A stretch of 64,000 nt of DNA from Frigoribacterium sp. SL97 (GCF_026625765.1 NZ_CP113062.1:2294001-2358000), one strand, 5' to 3'; shown: positions 49,216-58,242, numbered from the stretch's first letter. The notes: generated by a model from the letters alone, not told the origin. Translations and numbers: made by a program.

Positions 49216-51951
49216 TCACGCGCGGACCAGGTCCGTGCCGGGCTCCTTCACCGGGAACCGCAGGCTCAGCAGCTCCTCCGTGAGGGGCGCCTCCTGCGTG
49301 ACGGGGAACTGGTCGAGGAGCTCACCGATGGACGAGCCGGCCGGGTCATGGTCAGCCTTCGCCATCGCGTGGCCGAGGGAGCGGAGGGAGTTGTCCCAGT
49401 ACGTGCCGGGGACCTTGCTGTTCCGGTACGGGTAGTGGAGGGTGAGCTTCTTCCGGTGGCCCTCCCAGAGGCTCTCGTCACCGAAGTCTTCGAGGAAGCG
49501 GGTGTGCTCGCGGGCTTCGTTCGCTGCCTCCCAGAGGTGGACCATGCTCATGTAGAGCTGCTGTCCCCGGTCCCTGATGCGGCCACGGCGGATGTATCCG
49601 ACGTACCATGCGTCTCCCGCCTCGGTCTCCTTCGCGAGGGCCTCGTGGTCGGACCACACGACGGCCTCGTTGGGCGCGTCACCCCAGTAGCGAGTCTCCT
49701 GCGGGCTCTGGGCCCGTCGGCTCCCGCGCCCGAAGCCGTCCTCTCGCCAGGCGTGGGAGTGCGTCTGCCAGACCCGCACCGTGACGGTCTCGTCGTCGAC
49801 GATGGTGAGGGTGACATCGCACTCCTCCTGGTTGAGGTCCTGCCTGTCCCAGGTGCTGGCGAAGTAGACCTGCAGGCCTGTCGGTCGCTTGTCGAGCCCG
49901 CCCTCGTAGTAGCGGACGAGGATCGGCTCCTGGCCCTTGGCGCGGAGCTTCGCCAGGGTCTTGTCGACGCCGTCGCGGAGCTGTGTGTCGGTGAGGTGCC
50001 GGTCGCGCTTGACGCCGACCTTCCAGCTGTCCCAGGCGTCCGTCTTGTGGAGGTAAGTCCAGCCAGCGACCTGGGCGTTGGTGAGCGTCTTCCACTCGCG
50101 GACGGTCTTCTGCTTGCCCGCCGCGGTGAAGTCGATGAGGGTGACGAAGACGTTGGTCGCAACGGCCTCGGCTGAGAAGGTCCGCGGCTGCGGGATGACG
50201 GCGAGGTAGTCGCTCGAGCGGCGGACGATCGCGACCGCCGTGGGGTGCTCGCGGAGGATGGTCGCGGCGACGTCGGCGTCTCGTGAGGAGCCCTTCGCTC
50301 GACGTCCGGCCTCGGTGAGGATGCTCTTCGCGGCCTTGCGCTCGTGGTCGCCGTCACCGTTCAGGGCGCGGTGCCAGAGGTTCTTCGTCTTCCACCAGCT
50401 GATGAGCTCGCCGGCATAGCTGTCGGCGCCGTCGGGGTCGACGAGGTGCGCGCTGGCGAGGTTGCCTGCGATGAGCTGCCGGAAGGGGCGCTCGTCGAGC
50501 TCCTCTTGCTGCTTGAACGCGATGGCCGCGGTGAGGGCGGGGAACATCTGCACGTAGGCGTGCCGCTCGGACCGCGAGGTCAGGTAGTACTGCATCTCCT
50601 CGATGGTCACCGCGTCGATGGGGATCACGGTGTCGCCGGCGCCCTTCTGGATGCGGTACCGGGCGCGGGTCTTCGGCGTGTGCTCTTCCATGTAGCCGTA
50701 GCGGGTTCGCACCCAGATGGTGTCGGTGCGGGTGAACAGGAACGAGAACGACTGGCTGTCCTCGGTCTCGATGGTGTGCGGGACGAGGGTCTCCGGCGCA
50801 GAGGCGCCCTCAGGGGTGACGTTCGATTCCTGGTCGGAGTACCTCTCGAAGCGGCCGATCACGCGCTGGCCGATGGTGAGGCGGGCCATGCCGGCTCGGT
50901 GCCAGTCGCGGAAGCTCACCTTGCCGGTTCCGATGGCGAAGTGGTCCTCGTCGTCGGCGATGATCTGGGCGAAACCCTCCTCGTAGTGGTCAGGGGTGAG
51001 GAGGTTCAGGCCTGCGACGGGGAGGGGGTGGAAGACGGTCGTCCGGTCGACGAGGCCCTGCAGAATGAGGGCGATCTTCATGTAGTGGCGGGTGCGGGCG
51101 TCGGCGCGCTCCTCGGCGTCGAGCCAGGCCTTCGTGCCGGGCTTGAGGGGCTCGTACTCGCCGTGGCGGGTGCGGCCGGCGAACATGCCAGTGAACTCGT
51201 CACGGCCCGGGACGAGACGCCGGCCGACCTGGAAGTCGGTGGTGTGAAGGTAGACCTGGTCGCCGTTGCGAATCAGCCACCAGGACTCCTTGTCCGCCTC
51301 GGCGGCGCTCATCGCCGTCCACGGGTCTTCGTACTGCTTCGAGGCGCGGCGGGGCATCATGGCGACGACGGCGCGGCGCTCGGGGATGACCTGGTCGAGG
51401 TGGGCGGGGTCTTCCAGCAGCCACTCGGTGAAGGCGTCGATGTTCCGGAAGTCGATGCCGCCCTCGGCGGCGTTGAGCGCGCTCTCCTCGTCCATGGCGA
51501 GGACGAGCTGTCGGATGGTGAGCGGGACGTTCGCCGGTGCGGCTTCGCCGTCGCGGAGGGTCTCGATGTACTCGTCGCGGCCGAGGTAGAGGTTGACGGC
51601 GCCGATGCCGTCCTCGAGGCGCTTGGCCATCTTGAGCATCGGCTCGAGCTCGGCCATCTTCGCTCGGAGGATGGCGTTGGCCTCGTTGACGGCGCGCTCC
51701 ATGACCGCCTTCGCAGCCGCCTGGGCCTCGACGGCTGCGGTGCGGGCCTTGACGACCTGCCCGTAATCCTTCGCCAGACGCATCTTCGTCTCGGCAGCGG
51801 TGTCTGTGTTGAGGGCGAGGCCGGTGCCGGTCTCGATGTCGGACGCGGTGGTGACCGCCTCGTCGACCGCTGAGGTGAACGCCTCGAGCGCGGAGCTGAT
51901 GTCGAACGCCGGCTCGGCGTCGTCGCGGGCGGGGGTGGTCTGCGTCGTCAT
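49216..51951 (-). CDS. Large protein of unknown function (911 residues)
   Basis: The protein begins with a Thr/Ala-rich tail and a long coiled coil (about 50-115, RTAAVEAQAAAKAVMERAVN), followed by a mixed region that looks like several alpha/beta domains. Notable Trp-rich segments are KESWWLIRNGDQVYLHTTDF, EWLLEDPAHLDQ and ELISWWKTKNLW. No catalytic motif is clear. It is the second-largest gene in the window and has its own cassette (leader MTFP at 51962). Proteins of this size on actinobacterial plasmids and large phages often lack known relatives. Confidence 0.75.
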   Translation of the reverse strand: MTTQTTPARDDAEPAFDISSALEAFTSAVDEAVTTASDIETGTGLALNTDTAAETKMRLAKDYGQVVKARTAAVEAQAAAKAVMERAVNEANAILRAKMAELEPMLKMAKRLEDGIGAVNLYLGRDEYIETLRDGEAAPANVPLTIRQLVLAMDEESALNAAEGGIDFRNIDAFTEWLLEDPAHLDQVIPERRAVVAMMPRRASKQYEDPWTAMSAAEADKESWWLIRNGDQVYLHTTDFQVGRRLVPGRDEFTGMFAGRTRHGEYEPLKPGTKAWLDAEERADARTRHYMKIALILQGLVDRTTVFHPLPVAGLNLLTPDHYEEGFAQIIADDEDHFAIGTGKVSFRDWHRAGMARLTIGQRVIGRFERYSDQESNVTPEGASAPETLVPHTIETEDSQSFSFLFTRTDTIWVRTRYGYMEEHTPKTRARYRIQKGAGDTVIPIDAVTIEEMQYYLTSRSERHAYVQMFPALTAAIAFKQQEELDERPFRQLIAGNLASAHLVDPDGADSYAGELISWWKTKNLWHRALNGDGDHERKAAKSILTEAGRRAKGSSRDADVAATILREHPTAVAIVRRSSDYLAVIPQPRTFSAEAVATNVFVTLIDFTAAGKQKTVREWKTLTNAQVAGWTYLHKTDAWDSWKVGVKRDRHLTDTQLRDGVDKTLAKLRAKGQEPILVRYYEGGLDKRPTGLQVYFASTWDRQDLNQEECDVTLTIVDDETVTVRVWQTHSHAWREDGFGRGSRRAQSPQETRYWGDAPNEAVVWSDHEALAKETEAGDAWYVGYIRRGRIRDRGQQLYMSMVHLWEAANEAREHTRFLEDFGDESLWEGHRKKLTLHYPYRNSKVPGTYWDNSLRSLGHAMAKADHDPAGSSIGELLDQFPVTQEAPLTEELLSLRFPVKEPGTDLVRA

Positions 51952-51975
51952 GGGAAGGTCATGCGCGGCGGGCTC

Positions 51976-51990
51976 TAGGCTCCGGGGATG
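51976..51990 (+). promoter_or_regulatory. Promoter -10 with leaderless start
   Basis: TAGGCT at 51976-51981 lies 6 nt before the ATG at 51988. It sits directly beside the oppositely oriented start cassette of the large gene. Confidence 0.55.
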
Positions 51991-52515
51991 ACCGACCTCC
52001 CGGAGCCTGGCCGCCCCGATCGCCTGCCGTCGGATGACGCTGACGCGGAGCGCTTGTTGGAGGTGCTGCGGTCGGTGGCGGGCTTCGACGTGCCGGCGTC
52101 GGCCAGGTCTCGGGTGGTGCGTGAGGTTCTGTGGTTCCTGTGGGAGAGCCCGCGCCTGCCGGGCCCTCTCGTGGCGTCGAAGTACCCGCGGGCCTACCCG
52201 TGGTCAGCCGCAGCTCGGGCGTCCGTCGAGGATGGAGCGTCGTGGCGGCCGGGTGGGCTGAACCTCGTCTTCGAACACCTCGAGCCGCGGCGGATCCTCG
52301 TGCAGGAGCTGGTCGCCAGGGCTGCGACCCTCGGAGCTGCCGAACTCGAGGGGCTCCTGCATCGCGGGCTCGCCGCCGCTGTCGTCACGAAGGCCGAGGA
52401 CGCGCACCTGACGAAGTCCGGCCTGAGTCACCGGATGCCGGCGGGCCAGGGAGGCCCGTGGGCCCGGTACTTGGCGGCCGGCATCGACGTCGCCGGGTTC
52501 GCTCCCTTGCCGTGA
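51988..52515 (+). CDS. Hypothetical helical protein
   Basis: This 175-residue, mainly helical protein (LLEVLRSVAGFDVPASARSR; RILVQELVARAATLG) has no recognised family. It is a lone plus-strand gene, convergent with the next minus gene and divergent from the 911-residue protein, with a leaderless promoter. Confidence 0.65.
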   Translation: MTDLPEPGRPDRLPSDDADAERLLEVLRSVAGFDVPASARSRVVREVLWFLWESPRLPGPLVASKYPRAYPWSAAARASVEDGASWRPGGLNLVFEHLEPRRILVQELVARAATLGAAELEGLLHRGLAAAVVTKAEDAHLTKSGLSHRMPAGQGGPWARYLAAGIDVAGFAPLP

Positions 52516-52521
52516 GGTAGC

Positions 52522-53904
52522 TCAGGGCTCCATGACGTCGTGGAGGACGACGCGGATCAGCTCGATGGTGCCGTTCGGTCGCTTCCAGTAGTGGAGACGG
52601 CGTGCGGAGGCGGTGTTCGACTCGATGTTGGCGCGCATGCAGACGGCGCCGTCGGCGTCGGTGGTGACTCCGGAGTCGCCGGCTTCGTTCTGACGGAGCG
52701 GGTGGACGCGCCTGCTCACGGAGGTGTCGGCGAGCCCGGTGAGGACGTCCACCGCGCAGCGGAGTGCCTTGGCGAGCTTGTCGGAGGTGAGGTCGGAGAG
52801 GCTCGCCGTGAAGCGGTCGCTGAGGGCGTACGACGGCAGCGGCATGGCGACCTTGTCGGAGGCGGGGATGCGCTCCACCCAGGCGAGGTAGATGGCGTGG
52901 CGGGCGGCGTCGTCCTGGTCGAGGAACTGCTCGAGCGGCAGCGCAATGCTGTCGGTGCCGTCCTGACGTTTCGCGCGGGCGGCTCTGGCGGCGGACCCGG
53001 CGATGCGCTGCGCCTCACGCGAGACGCGGAGGTTCGACTCGGCTGTCGCGAGCTCGCGGCGGAGTTCGGCGGTCGCGGCGGCGAGCCTGCGTTCGGCGGC
53101 GTCTTCGGCGGTGGCGAGGGCCGCTTCGAGCTGGCTGACGCGTGCTCGCTCGGTGGCGACGGATTCGAGGGCGCACTGCAGCGCCGACTTCGATGACTGC
53201 GTCGGCGCCGGCGTGCTCGGCTCAGAGGGCACGGCGACCGTCTCGGCCGGCTCGTCGCGGCGCACGGCAGGAGCTGCTCCGACAGGGCCGGGGACGACGC
53301 CGGCGTCGCGGACGCTGCGGAGCGTCTCCACGAACAGCGACGCGGACGACGCAGGGTCGGGCGCTGTCACGGTGGTGAAGGACAGGAGGGCGGGGCTGAA
53401 CTTCCGGGCCACACGGATGAGCGTGCCGGTGACGGTCGACTTCACGTCCGCCTCGTAGGCGAAGACGAGAGGCGACAGGAACATGTCCTCGAGCCAGCCC
53501 GTGCCGACAGGGTAGACGCGGGCGGCGCCGCCGTAGACGGAGAACCCCTCCCCCAGGTTGTCGGTCAGGCGCCACGTCAGGTCGCCGGTCTCGATGATGA
53601 AGACTTCGGCCTCGTCGCGCAGGGTGGTGGCGACATCGGTGTCGTTGAAGCGGGTGTGGGCGGTGCCATTCGGAGTGGAGATGAGGACGACAGGTTGGTC
53701 ACGGTCGTCGCTGCGAAGCCACGCCGTGAGCTCGTCGAGCTCCTGCACCGTCGTCACGCGACTGGGCTGCACCTGCTCACCGTCCCCTCGGCTTGCTCCT
53801 GCGGGTGCTTCAAGAGTAGACGCGGCGGGTGTTCGGCCGAGAGCTGCGGCGACTTCTGGGCTCAGGAGACTGCCGATGCTGGACGAGAGGGTGCGGGAGG
53901 TCAT
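52522..53904 (-). CDS. Hypothetical protein with central coiled coil
   Basis: This 460-residue protein has an N-terminal alpha/beta region (to about 200), a Pro/Thr linker, a coiled coil at about 245-310 (LEAALATAEDAAERRLAAAT) and a C-terminal domain of about 130 residues ending in IELIRVVLHDVMEP. No family is recognised. The start at 53904 is fixed by ATGA coupling to the four-codon leader MERP at 53915 and rules out a 60-codon extension. Confidence 0.7.
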   Translation of the reverse strand: MTSRTLSSSIGSLLSPEVAAALGRTPAASTLEAPAGASRGDGEQVQPSRVTTVQELDELTAWLRSDDRDQPVVLISTPNGTAHTRFNDTDVATTLRDEAEVFIIETGDLTWRLTDNLGEGFSVYGGAARVYPVGTGWLEDMFLSPLVFAYEADVKSTVTGTLIRVARKFSPALLSFTTVTAPDPASSASLFVETLRSVRDAGVVPGPVGAAPAVRRDEPAETVAVPSEPSTPAPTQSSKSALQCALESVATERARVSQLEAALATAEDAAERRLAAATAELRRELATAESNLRVSREAQRIAGSAARAARAKRQDGTDSIALPLEQFLDQDDAARHAIYLAWVERIPASDKVAMPLPSYALSDRFTASLSDLTSDKLAKALRCAVDVLTGLADTSVSRRVHPLRQNEAGDSGVTTDADGAVCMRANIESNTASARRLHYWKRPNGTIELIRVVLHDVMEP

Positions 53905-53959
53905 GGACGTTCCATGCGCGGCGGAGGAGCGGGCCGTGGGGCGGGGCGGGTGGCGAGCC

Positions 53960-53983
53960 GGGGCGCCGCACACGTAGGTGGCA
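53960..53983 (+). promoter_or_regulatory. Orphan class 3 start element
   Basis: GCCGCACACGTAGGTGGCAC repeats the block found before the gene at 4069 but has no ATG or plus-strand gene behind it. It appears to be a relic of a lost or deleted plus-strand gene. Confidence 0.5.
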
Positions 53984-54020
53984 CCTGGGAGCCGGGGCGG
54001 CAGTGTCCTCCGGCTCCCTC
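53984..54020 (-). terminator. Hairpin after the 54.2-kb gene pair
   Basis: GGGAGCCGG and CCGGCTCCC form a 9-bp stem just after the minus gene ending at 54024. Confidence 0.6.
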
Positions 54021-54023
54021 GGA

Positions 54024-54227
54024 CTACTTCTGCCCGAGCAGGCCTCGGTGGGCCCGGTTGTACGCCTCGAAGGCGTCCCGGCACTCCGGCGAGGCCGGGT
54101 CAGCGAGTTCCGCACGGACCGCGTCGAAGTCGGCGACGTCGTGCGTCGGTGAGGTGAGCGCTGCCTGATCGCGGCGTACCTCGGTGAGGCGCGCCTCGAG
54201 GTGCGCCCAGGGGGCGGGACCTGTCAC
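54024..54227 (-). CDS. 67-residue helical protein
   Basis: This small acidic, helical protein (DVADFDAVRAELADPAS) starts with GTG overlapping the previous stop (GTGA). Function unknown. Confidence 0.6.
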   Translation of the reverse strand: MTGPAPWAHLEARLTEVRRDQAALTSPTHDVADFDAVRAELADPASPECRDAFEAYNRAHRGLLGQK

Positions 54228-54328
54228 GAGGTCGTCTCCGGGTCTGGGCCGTCGTCGGCGTGCTCCGCCCAGAGGATGGCGGTGCTGCGGTGGAAGCCGG
54301 GGATGGGGTGCGCTGTCGTAGGGGTCAC
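54224..54328 (-). CDS. 34-residue protein
   Basis: The frame begins with GTG 54328 and reads VTPTTAHPIPGFHRSTAILW followed by an acidic tail. It is supported by GTGA overlaps at both ends: with the leader MSHA (ATG 54339) and with the next gene. Function unknown. Confidence 0.55.
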   Translation of the reverse strand: MTPTTAHPIPGFHRSTAILWAEHADDGPDPETTS

Positions 54329-54363
54329 GCGTGGCTCATGCGCGGCGCCGGCCAGAGATGACG

Positions 54364-54396
54364 AACGGCGGCCCAGCCGGAGCTGGACCGCCGTCG
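54364..54396 (-). terminator. Terminator after the flotillin gene
   Basis: A GC-rich inverted repeat (CGGCGGCCCAGC / GCTGGACCGCCG, one mismatch) lies 15-47 nt after the flotillin stop. Confidence 0.7.
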
Positions 54397-54410
54397 TCGT
54401 GGAGCGGGTG

Positions 54411-55913
54411 CTACTTCGTGAACACCTCCGCGGGGACGTCGAGCGTGCCGGACGACGTCGGGCGGGCGGTGACCGCTGCGGCCTTGCCGGCGGCGGCGCC
54501 CCCGAGGACGTTGCCGATGATCGTCTTGAGGTCGAGGCCCATGGCGCCGAGGGTGCCGTCGAGCTCGCCGAAGCCGCTGACGACGTTCTTCGTCAGGGCG
54601 GAGGCACCGTCGGTGGAGACGACGGTGAGGTTGTCGATGTTGCCCATGGGCGCTGCGAGCTCGCGGGCGATCTGCGGGAGCGTCTCGATGAGGCGCAGGC
54701 CGATGAGAGCCTCCGACTGCTCGGCGACGGCCTCGGCGGCCTTCTTCGTGGCCTCGGCCTCGGCGTCACCCTTGGCGCGGATGGCGTCGGCCTCGGCCTT
54801 ACCTTCGGCGGCGACGGCATCGGCTGCGGCGGTGCGGGAGTCGCGCTCCGCGTTCGCTTCGATGAGGCGGGCCGACGCGGCGCTGGTGCGGGAGGCGAGG
54901 TCAGCCTCGGCGCGGCGGATGAGCGCGGCGGCCTCGGCCTCCGTCTCGAGCTGCGTGCGTCGGGCGCTGGCCTCCGCCTCGAGCTCGGTCTTGCGGCGGT
55001 TCGCCTCGGCGACGGCGACGACCTCGGACTCGAGCTCGGCGGCCCGGAGCTCGGCGCGTCGGGTGGCGGTGACCTGCTGCTCCTGGACGACGGCCTGCTG
55101 CGCCTTCGCCTCGGCGAGGGGCTTCGCGGCTGCGGCCTCGGCGGCGGCGCGGTCGGTGTCGAGCTGCAGGGCTGCCTTGCGGAGCGCGAGCGTGTTCTCG
55201 GACTCGGCGATCGCCTGCTCGGCGACGACGGACTCCTCTCGGGCCTCGCGCTTGGCCTGCGTCTCGGCGACCTCGGCGGCGAGACGGACGCGGGCCTGCT
55301 CGGCGCGGCCGAGGTCCTGGATGTAGCCGTTGTCGTCGGTGATGCCCTTGATCTCGAAGGAGTCGACGTCGAGACCCTGGTTGAGCAGCGACTCGCGGGC
55401 GACGTCGAGGACGGTGCCCCCGAGCTTGTCGCGCTCCTTGATGATGGTCGACACGTCGGTCGCGCCGATCGACGCGCGCAGCGAGCCCGAGAGGACTTCC
55501 TGCGTGAAGTTGTCGATGTTCTTCTCCTGGCCGAGGAAGCGCTGAGCGGCGGCACGGATGGCGTTGTCGTTCTCGCCGACCTTGACGATGGCGACGGCGG
55601 CGACGCGGATGGTGACGCCGTTGCGGTCCTGGGAGACGGTGTCGATCTCGATGGCGCGGGAGGTCAGCGACAGCTTCGCGGCCTTCTGGAAGAAGGGCTT
55701 GAGGAACACGCCGGAGCCGTGGACGACCTTGATGCCGGACTCCTCGGTGACGGTGCCGTCGGTGCTGGTGGTCTTCTTCGAACGGGTGCCGGTGATGATG
55801 AGGGCCTCGTCGGGGCCGGCGTTCTTGTAGACGCTCTTGAGGTAGATGAGCACGACGAGGAAGGCCACGATGACGAGGCCGACGATGGTCGCGATGTTGA
55901 GCAGGTTGGGCAT
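54411..55913 (-). CDS. Flotillin-like SPFH/Band-7 protein
   Basis: This 500-residue protein has one N-terminal transmembrane helix (about 6-26), an SPFH domain (about 30-205, with NAGPDEALIITG and VTIRVAAVAIVKV), a very long Ala/Glu-rich coiled coil (about 205-400) with many EA.A repeats, and a C-terminal domain. This is the normal flotillin length and layout. Flotillins form large membrane assemblies that organise proteins and stiffness of the bilayer. On a mobile element it could shape host membrane domains. The cassette at 55992 is out of phase with the ATGC start. Confidence 0.9.
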   Translation of the reverse strand: MPNLLNIATIVGLVIVAFLVVLIYLKSVYKNAGPDEALIITGTRSKKTTSTDGTVTEESGIKVVHGSGVFLKPFFQKAAKLSLTSRAIEIDTVSQDRNGVTIRVAAVAIVKVGENDNAIRAAAQRFLGQEKNIDNFTQEVLSGSLRASIGATDVSTIIKERDKLGGTVLDVARESLLNQGLDVDSFEIKGITDDNGYIQDLGRAEQARVRLAAEVAETQAKREAREESVVAEQAIAESENTLALRKAALQLDTDRAAAEAAAAKPLAEAKAQQAVVQEQQVTATRRAELRAAELESEVVAVAEANRRKTELEAEASARRTQLETEAEAAALIRRAEADLASRTSAASARLIEANAERDSRTAAADAVAAEGKAEADAIRAKGDAEAEATKKAAEAVAEQSEALIGLRLIETLPQIARELAAPMGNIDNLTVVSTDGASALTKNVVSGFGELDGTLGAMGLDLKTIIGNVLGGAAAGKAAAVTARPTSSGTLDVPAEVFTK

Positions 55914-56012
55914 GGATGTCTTTCTCGCGCGCGTGGCGCTGACGGTGACGCGCGGGCGCGCGGGGACCAGGAAGGGTCCTCGACGGAGTCATGCGCGGCA
56001 GCTGCCGGGTAC

Positions 56013-56049
56013 GACGAAGCCCCTCCAAGCACAGGCTCGGAGGGGCTCG
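56013..56049 (-). terminator. Terminator after a lipoprotein gene
   Basis: AAGCCCCTCC and GGAGGGGCT form a 9-10-bp stem after the lipoprotein stop at 56063. The same arm sequences recur at 56776-56811. Confidence 0.75.
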
Positions 56050-56062
56050 AGGTGGTCGGGCG

Positions 56063-56638
56063 CTACTGGGTGGCCCAGATGACCTGGTAGCTGGCGGCGT
56101 CGTCCTGAGTGGCGAGGTAGGTGGCGATCTTCGCCTCGGCCTCGGCCCGGTCGACGACGAGCGGGTAGCCAGGCATGTCGATGGCCCAGAAGTGGATGGG
56201 CGAGACGGTGTCGGCGGTCGGGAGGCCGACGGTGTCCCACGCGATGATGACTCGCTTGCCGGTGTCGCGTTGGAAGTCGATCTTCGCCGCGCCGCGTGCC
56301 TGCAGGCCGGCGGACCGGTCAGTGGCCATGGCGTCGCCGTGCTGGATGGCGATGGCGGAGGCTTCGGCGTTGACCTGGGCGAGGACGGCGTCCGGGAGGG
56401 GCTCGTTCTTGTCGACGGCGACGAAGGTGCCGTCGGCCATCGGGTAGGCCGTCTGGGTGTCGCTGAGGGCGCCGTCCGCTGCGACAACGTCTCCGGTGGC
56501 TGCGGCCGGCGCCGCTGCCGCCGTCGAGCTCGCAGCTGACGGCGCCGGGGCCTCGTCGGCAGGTGCGGCACTCGAGCAGCCGGTCACGGCCATGGCGACG
56601 AGGACGAGGGTGGCGCTCGTCAGGATGGTCTTCTTCAT
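56063..56638 (-). CDS. Lipoprotein of unknown function
   Basis: This 191-residue protein has a signal peptide with lipobox MAVTGC (Cys at about 21), then an Ala/Pro/Ser-rich linker of about 40 residues and a globular part with YPMADGTFVAVDKNEPLP and VSPIHFWAIDMPGYPLVV. It should be anchored to the outer face of the membrane. No family is recognised. No start cassette precedes it. Confidence 0.8.
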   Translation of the reverse strand: MKKTILTSATLVLVAMAVTGCSSAAPADEAPAPSAASSTAAAAPAAATGDVVAADGALSDTQTAYPMADGTFVAVDKNEPLPDAVLAQVNAEASAIAIQHGDAMATDRSAGLQARGAAKIDFQRDTGKRVIIAWDTVGLPTADTVSPIHFWAIDMPGYPLVVDRAEAEAKIATYLATQDDAASYQVIWATQ

Positions 56639-56775
56639 CGGTCCCCCAGGCCGAGTTGTGAGCTCGGCCGGTCATTCTGCGGTGCGGTGCAAGGTCTGGT
56701 CTCGACCCTGGCGGACGATGCGGGTGTCCGCCAGTCCGCGTCTGGGGGTCGGCGCGTGCTGCCGCGGGCAGCGGA

Positions 56776-56811
56776 AAGCCCCTCCAGGCGGCCGGGCTTG
56801 GAGGGGCTTCG
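56776..56811 (-). terminator. Terminator with arms like the one at 56013
   Basis: AAGCCCCTCC and GGAGGGGCTT form a 10-bp stem after the stop of the gene ending at 56841, followed by TCG on the plus side. Confidence 0.75.
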
Positions 56812-56840
56812 TGCGCGACGGTAGTCGGAGCGGCTGGGCG

Positions 56841-57395
56841 CTACACGCTGATGTCGGTGCGCTCCTTGTCGGACGGGGTGGCGTCCGCGGGCTGCATGTC
56901 GCTCTCGGCCTGTGCGGCCAGGGTCCGCTGGTGACGTCGGGCCTTGAGGTAGTCCGTCCCGAACTCGAACGCGATGAAGGCCACGGAGAGGATCGCGGTG
57001 AACACGTGCAGGAACGTCTTGTTGCTGTCGCTGCCGGGGATGGCTGCGAGGGAACCGGCGAAGCTCGCGAACGCGAGGCCGGCGAGGGCGAGGGACGCGT
57101 ACCGGATCTGGGTGGCGTTTCCACGCTGGACGATGACGCTGCGGGCGAAGGAGCAGATGACCATGCCCCAGAAGGCGACGGCGGCGCCCCAGCCGATGGT
57201 GTTCACGCCGTCGATGAGGACGGGGGAGGTCACGGACTGGACCGCGGTGACGATCGCTGCGACGAGCTGCCAGGCGAAGAACACCTGGATGGCCGCCATG
57301 ACGGCGACGAGGAGGATGACGACGGCCTTGCTGCCCCGGCCGAGGGGCGGTGCGGGCGGCTGGTCGGTGGTGGGCGTGGTTGTCGGGTCGGTCAT
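56841..57395 (-). CDS. Four-helix membrane protein
   Basis: This 184-residue protein has four hydrophobic helices (about 23-48, 62-82, 97-115 and 127-145), with short cytoplasmic tails. No family is recognised. Confidence 0.7.
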   Translation of the reverse strand: MTDPTTTPTTDQPPAPPLGRGSKAVVILLVAVMAAIQVFFAWQLVAAIVTAVQSVTSPVLIDGVNTIGWGAAVAFWGMVICSFARSVIVQRGNATQIRYASLALAGLAFASFAGSLAAIPGSDSNKTFLHVFTAILSVAFIAFEFGTDYLKARRHQRTLAAQAESDMQPADATPSDKERTDISV

Positions 57396-57422
57396 GGCGG
57401 TTCCGTTCTGGTGGTGTGGTGG

Positions 57423-57698
57423 TCAGACGAGGCGGGGTCGGCGACGGCGGTACTCGTCGACGCTGAGGAGGGCACCGGCGAAGAGGCCGAGGAGGACTGA
57501 GCCGAAGGCGTAGTCGACGTACCCGGCGGCGGAGGCGGTCAGGGCAGCGGTGCCAGCGACGGTCTGCGTCACGGCGGCGAGTACACCCGCGACAGTCATC
57601 TGGACGACCTGGATGACGACGACGAAGCGGAGCAACACGTTCCAGCCGGTGGGGTCTGGGTGCTTCTCGAGCTGGGGCAGGGCGAGGGGGTACGGCAT
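57423..57698 (-). CDS. Two-helix membrane protein
   Basis: This 91-residue protein has two hydrophobic stretches (about 22-50 and 60-80) and a basic end (YRRRRPRLV). A GCCGCATGTCT element lies upstream (ATG 57738), out of phase with the ATGC start. Confidence 0.65.
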   Translation of the reverse strand: MPYPLALPQLEKHPDPTGWNVLLRFVVVIQVVQMTVAGVLAAVTQTVAGTAALTASAAGYVDYAFGSVLLGLFAGALLSVDEYRRRRPRLV

Positions 57699-57747
57699 CG
57701 GTTCTCCGAGGTTCGGTGGGTGGACACCGGTGAGACATGCGGCGGCG

Positions 57748-58005
57748 CTACCGCCGGGACCTCATGGCGCTGAGCGTGACCGACACCGCCAGCGGTGCGA
57801 GGGCGACGAGCAGCAGGGTCCGCGCGACGGTGCCCGAGATGGCCTTGAGGTTCACGAGGAGCGGGTCGGGGGCCTGGCCGGTGGACGAGCCGGGGAGGCC
57901 GATGCTGGCGGCGCCGAAGATGATGGCGGCCACCAGGAGGGCGATGGCGAACTTCACCAGGGCCCACTCGTTGGAGGTGACCTCACCAGCGGTGTGGCTA
58001 CTCAC
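57748..58005 (-). CDS. Two-helix membrane protein
   Basis: This 85-residue protein starts with GTG 58005, 8 nt inside the end of the previous gene (GTGAGTAG). Two transmembrane helices at about 15-38 and 57-78. Function unknown. Confidence 0.65.
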   Translation of the reverse strand: MSSHTAGEVTSNEWALVKFAIALLVAAIIFGAASIGLPGSSTGQAPDPLLVNLKAISGTVARTLLLVALAPLAVSVTLSAMRSRR

Positions 58006-58177
58006 CGGCGGGGGCCTCCACGGGCGCGGGGGTCTTGCTGAGGCGCTTGGCGAAGATGACGCTGGTCCGCCAGTGGCCGGGGAACTTCACGGAGACGCGC
58101 TTGCCGGTCATGGCGGTGACGGTGCCTTCGCGGCCGTCGTCGTGTCGGACGGTGTCGCCGATGGCGAGGTCGGTCAT
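57998..58177 (-). CDS. Small SH3/KOW-like protein
   Basis: This 59-residue protein has the beta-barrel rhythm AIGDTVRHDDGREGTVTAM then KRVSVKFPG found in small SH3/KOW-type folds. It may bind RNA or protein. The start forms ATGA with a 19-codon leader opened at 58233. Confidence 0.65.
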   Translation of the reverse strand: MTDLAIGDTVRHDDGREGTVTAMTGKRVSVKFPGHWRTSVIFAKRLSKTPAPVEAPAGE

Positions 58178-58242
58178 GGGTGTCTCCGTGGTCGGTGGGG
58201 AGTTGCCGGTCGGCACCTCGTCGCCGGGCTCATGCGCGGCAG

